Shown here: positions 6,898 to 9,132 of the stretch, one piece after another
Position numbering within the stretch: position 1 is the stretch's first letter
Layout: every line of letters starts with the position of its first letter
From: ChocPot-Mid sp964511865
Lineage (GTDB): Bacteria > Bacteroidota > Ignavibacteria > Kapaibacteriales > UBA2268
Reading direction: 5' to 3'
DNA: 9,132 nucleotides
NCBI GenBank assembly: GCA_964511865.1
Contig: CAZEHW010000140.1
Location: 1-9,132 of the forward strand
The notes under the pieces: model-generated
What the model was told of the DNA's origin: nothing
What the model saw: the letters and a program-made list of their open reading frames with translations, nothing else
Databases searched by the model: none
Position numbers and translations under genes: made by a program

Positions 6898-7686
6898 TTA
6901 TTCTGCAATATTGTACTCTAAAAGTATTTGCTCACTTCCCTGCATACGAAAATATTCTGTTCCCATTAGCTCAATTACCATAGGATTCATAACGTGCTTT
7001 ACCAAACCAATATTAACTGCATAATATTGTATTGATTCAACAGTAAAAGGAATTTCGATTGGAAATCCCGAAAATGAAGCAGTGCCGCCGAAAGTATAGC
7101 TAATCTTGTATTTTTTTGTACTTACGGACTTGTCCATATTAGTTCCATATGTAATATCTTCCATACCTTCATATTTAACTTTAATATCAAAAACATCATC
7201 GAGGATAACTGTAAATCCACTAAAAGGAAATTCGACCTGGTCTAAATCCTGAGTAAATAATGTCCATTCAGTTCCATTTTCATCAGCTGTTTTGTACCAG
7301 GTTTCAGGTACATCAATAGGTAAAGAAAAATCCAACGGAGGCAATAACTTGGAAAACTCAAAAATCTGTGTTTTGGTGGCATAGTAAAACTTACTGTCTT
7401 CAATTTTATTCCCCGATAAATCCTGAATATTGAATATATAAGCTTCCTTTTCACCTTTCATTTCAGTACCACCAGTGATATATTTTGAACTGAACTCCGA
7501 ATCAACAACTTTGTTACCATCATCGTCAAGCTCATAATTTGTATATGTCCACCATGAACCAACTGTCAAAGGAAAATATTTGTTGGTAGTATCATTAACA
7601 GGTGGCTTGGTACTTTCTTCAGCACAAGAATAAAGAAAAGCACCGATAAATACTGCAAACATCAAATTCAGCAAAAATCTTTTCAT
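6898..7686 (-). CDS. Lipoprotein, downstream member of a tandem paralogous pair
   Basis: The product is 262 residues. The lipoprotein signal peptide ends at C21 in 'FLYSC', so it should be lipid-anchored. After a short polar linker comes 'YFPLTVGSWWTY' (37-48), a motif I associate with many Bacteroidota/Ignavibacteria lipoproteins of unknown role. The body is predicted mostly beta strand, with 'QYYAVNIG' at 220-227 and a C-terminal 'LLEYNI'. These landmarks recur in the same order in the gene just upstream ('YFPDNIGSYWVY', 'QYYANDIG', 'LIKYNI'), so the two are paralogues. No catalytic motif is visible; binding or scaffolding at the envelope is possible but not shown. AAGGAGT (7699-7693) before the ATG is a strong ribosome binding site. 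The gene starts 17 nt after its paralogue's stop and is closed by the terminator at 6848-6880. Confidence 0.85.
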   Translation of the reverse strand: MKRFLLNLMFAVFIGAFLYSCAEESTKPPVNDTTNKYFPLTVGSWWTYTNYELDDDGNKVVDSEFSSKYITGGTEMKGEKEAYIFNIQDLSGNKIEDSKFYYATKTQIFEFSKLLPPLDFSLPIDVPETWYKTADENGTEWTLFTQDLDQVEFPFSGFTVILDDVFDIKVKYEGMEDITYGTNMDKSVSTKKYKISYTFGGTASFSGFPIEIPFTVESIQYYAVNIGLVKHVMNPMVIELMGTEYFRMQGSEQILLEYNIAE

Positions 7687-7703
7687 AAAAGAACTCCTTA
7701 AAT

Positions 7704-8519
7704 TTATTTAATATTGTATTTAATTAATTTCGATTCATAGCCGGGTAAGTTTATGCTACCCATAACCGGAAAAGCAACTGAGGAAGAACTTAATGATTCA
7801 AAAACCATTCCTATGTCATTAGCATAATACTGATAAAGTTCTCTTTCAATGCCAATATTCAAAGTGCCAAGAAGTGGAATTGTTAAATCAGCATCAAATT
7901 CAAATGTAATCAGGTACTCATCAGTTTCAATTGATTTCCCGTTGATATTTAAATTCTTTTTTCCTTCCCAAGAAGCCAGTATATCAATTTTCCCGTTCAT
8001 TTTAACAAGAGGAAGATTTGGAATTGTAACATTATCAAGGTTTAATCTGTAAATTCTCCATAAGTCATCGTCAGGATCAACAATCTTAATCCATTCATTT
8101 TCGCTCAGAGTTACCAACTGGAAAGGAATGCCTTTGAAGAATTTTGCAATATATGTCTGCAATGTAAATAACTTATTGTTCTCTATCGCATAAAATAAAT
8201 CATCTGATTTTTTGTAATTTATATCTGAACGGCTAAATACTGAAAATTGTTTTGCATTTTTGCCGGCTTTTATTAATTCATTTTCAACAACTATTGAATC
8301 TATCGTTAATGAGGTAGCTACAATCCTGTTCAATGTATCTAACTGATGCGTTTCATAAACCCAATATGAACCAATATTGTCTGGGAAATACCTGACCTTG
8401 TTCTTTAATGAATTTCCCTGAGTATCGGAATCATCATAATATGGTGAATTAGGATAACGTTCGGAACATGCAATCAATCCTAAAATCATAAATGAGAGAA
8501 TAAGTATTTTTTTATTCAT
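7704..8519 (-). CDS. Lipoprotein, upstream member of a tandem paralogous pair
   Basis: The product is 271 residues from the ATG at 8519. That start gives a clean lipoprotein signal peptide, MNKK, a hydrophobic core and C18 in 'GLIAC', and it has AAGGAAG directly upstream. An in-frame ATG at 8606 would add 29 lysine-rich residues ahead of the signal peptide and lacks a ribosome binding site. After a polar linker comes 'YFPDNIGSYWVY' (44-55), then a beta-rich body with 'DDDLWRIYRL', 'YLITFEFDADL' and 'QYYANDIGMV' (230-239), ending 'LIKYNIK'. These match the next gene in order and spacing, though overall similarity looks low, suggesting an old duplication. Function unknown. It lies in an operon-like row after the S-component-like gene, and a possible promoter overlaps the gap between them. 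Confidence 0.85.
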   Translation of the reverse strand: MNKKILILSFMILGLIACSERYPNSPYYDDSDTQGNSLKNKVRYFPDNIGSYWVYETHQLDTLNRIVATSLTIDSIVVENELIKAGKNAKQFSVFSRSDINYKKSDDLFYAIENNKLFTLQTYIAKFFKGIPFQLVTLSENEWIKIVDPDDDLWRIYRLNLDNVTIPNLPLVKMNGKIDILASWEGKKNLNINGKSIETDEYLITFEFDADLTIPLLGTLNIGIERELYQYYANDIGMVFESLSSSSVAFPVMGSINLPGYESKLIKYNIK

Positions 8520-8523
8520 ATTT

Positions 8524-8530
8524 CTTCCTT
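8524..8530 (-). promoter_or_regulatory. Ribosome binding site deciding the upstream lipoprotein start
   Basis: AAGGAAG on the minus strand ends 4 nt before the ATG at 8519. It favours this start over the in-frame ATG at 8606, which has none. Confidence 0.65.
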
Positions 8531-8544
8531 TTTTAAAAACTGAC

Positions 8545-8560
8545 TTAAAAACGTTTTTAA
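8545..8560. repeat. 16-bp perfect palindrome in the lipoprotein leader
   Basis: TTAAAAACGTTTTTAA reads the same on both strands. With no loop it is a poor RNA hairpin, but it could be a dimeric repressor site just downstream of the candidate promoter at 8565-8592. On the minus strand GTTTTTAA also recurs 12 nt further on (GTTTTTAAGTCA then GTTTTTAA). AT-rich composition makes chance plausible. Confidence 0.3.
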
Positions 8561-8564
8561 ATTT

Positions 8565-8592
8565 ATTATATTTTAAGAGTTTAAGAGTACAA
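8565..8592 (-). promoter_or_regulatory. Possible sigma70-like promoter before the lipoprotein pair
   Basis: On the minus strand TTGTAC (8592-8587), a 16-nt spacer and a perfect TATAAT (8570-8565) stand 46 nt before the lipoprotein ATG. The -35 box is weak. The spacer holds a tandem CTCTTAAA repeat. The Bacteroidota primary sigma factor prefers a different -7 element, so this is uncertain. Confidence 0.25.
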
Positions 8593-8602
8593 CCGGTTAT
8601 TT

Positions 8603-9132
8603 TCATTTATGTTGTTTGCTTTTTGACATGATATAAAAAAACATATAAAAACTCAAACAAAAAGTCAGACTTAATTGAATATAAACCGGTGTTGAAAACA
8701 AGTCTGAATTTAAGAAAACTGTTTCAATAAGAATAAATTTTACAATATAATAAATAATTTTGCTGATTATTATTGACAGAAACAATGCCGTACCGGTTAA
8801 TATTGCATTTGTTCTAAAAGATTGAGTGCCAATTTTCATTGAGAATAATTTCAAAAGAATAAAGTACAACCAAACATTTATAAGCATTTCCATCATAACT
8901 ACTGCTACTTTCGGAAATACCGGATGTCCTGAAAACAGAAATGACACCAAAGGTAATGTAAATGCCAGAACATAAGCATTTGTTTTATTGGTATGAACGA
9001 TAGCCAATATAATAATTATTCTAATTGGTTCAATAAGATATAAAGGGAAACTAAGCAAATGTGAGAAAGTTGGAACAAAATAAATGGTGGAGATAAATAA
9101 TAAATCCAACAGTAATGTCTTAGTTGTTAAAA
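8603..9132 (-). CDS. Integral membrane protein resembling an ECF transporter S component, 5' end outside window
   Basis: The frame is open from the right edge to a TGA at 8605-8603, giving 175 residues with no convincing start inside: a TTG at 9109 is in frame, but the upstream codons read 'LTTKTLLL' and continue one hydrophobic helix, so the true start is probably beyond the edge. About five hydrophobic segments are visible. The order 'VPTFSHLLSFPLYLIEP', then a helix, 'AYVLAFTLPLVSFLFSG', 'HPVFPKV' and a 'MMEM' helix recalls the substrate-binding S components of ECF vitamin transporters, which have a P-L-hydrophobic-S...SG.P...M..E pattern at this place. The substrate cannot be inferred, and no ATPase or T component is in the window. 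Its stop overlaps an ATG (ATGA at 8606-8603) in frame with the lipoprotein. Other small multi-helix membrane families remain possible. Confidence 0.6.
   Translation of the reverse strand, partial: LTTKTLLLDLLFISTIYFVPTFSHLLSFPLYLIEPIRIIIILAIVHTNKTNAYVLAFTLPLVSFLFSGHPVFPKVAVVMMEMLINVWLYFILLKLFSMKIGTQSFRTNAILTGTALFLSIIISKIIYYIVKFILIETVFLNSDLFSTPVYIQLSLTFCLSFYMFFYIMSKSKQHK

Noticed and set aside
7242..7454. Minus-strand ORF of 70 codons
   Set aside because: It is an out-of-frame shadow within the downstream lipoprotein gene and has no ribosome binding site.
1..9132. Mobile elements, CRISPR arrays, tRNA or rRNA genes
   Set aside because: No transposase-like or integrase-like frame, no regularly spaced repeat, and no cloverleaf or conserved rRNA stretch was seen on either strand.

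Overview
The window is AT-rich (roughly 30 % GC by eye) and looks like a fragment of a Bacteroidota-type genome, possibly the Ignavibacteria/Kapabacteria side of that group. The grounds are a secreted protein with a type IX secretion (T9SS, Por) C-terminal sorting domain, several small lipoproteins including two with the YFP..xGS.W.Y motif, a periplasmic-TPR transmembrane signalling protein, and one promoter of the Bacteroidetes form TTG-N19-TAnnTTTG. Lineage is an inference; no rRNA or tRNA is present. Two runs of ten Ns show that this is a scaffolded draft assembly.

Layout. 1-1285 (-): the N-terminal 428 residues of a TPR protein with a signal peptide, coiled coil and one membrane helix, cut by the left edge. 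1286-1596: a divergent, very AT-rich spacer with a good promoter for the TPR gene. 1597-2295 (+): a small T9SS cargo protein with an EF-hand-like loop, closed by a clear terminator. 2377-3006 (+): a NarL/FixJ-type response regulator starting only 19 nt after that terminator. Convergent with it, 3017-4152 (-) holds a stand-alone receiver protein followed by a lipoprotein with a LEA-2/WHy-like domain. 4327-6747 (-) is glutamine-dependent NAD+ synthetase (nadE) followed by a small two-helix membrane protein. 6848-9132 (-) is an apparent operon: an ECF-transporter S-component-like membrane protein (cut by the right edge), two tandem paralogous lipoproteins, and a strong terminator.

How the genes may work together. 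The TPR protein resembles the sensor half of Bacteroidota TPR histidine kinases, and the NarL-type regulator 1.1 kb away is the usual partner class, so a local signalling pair is possible, but the kinase domain lies outside the window. The receiver/WHy-lipoprotein pair and the S-component/lipoprotein cluster look like accessory envelope modules of unknown purpose. NadE is housekeeping. The two N gaps inside nadE put its three pieces in three different frames, which fits arbitrary placeholder lengths better than a pseudogene.

I found no mobile element, CRISPR array or RNA gene, and no convincing new defence or enzymatic system. The points most worth a second look are the paralogous lipoprotein pair, the terminator directly before the response regulator, the receiver/WHy-lipoprotein pair, and the sequence beside the first nadE gap.
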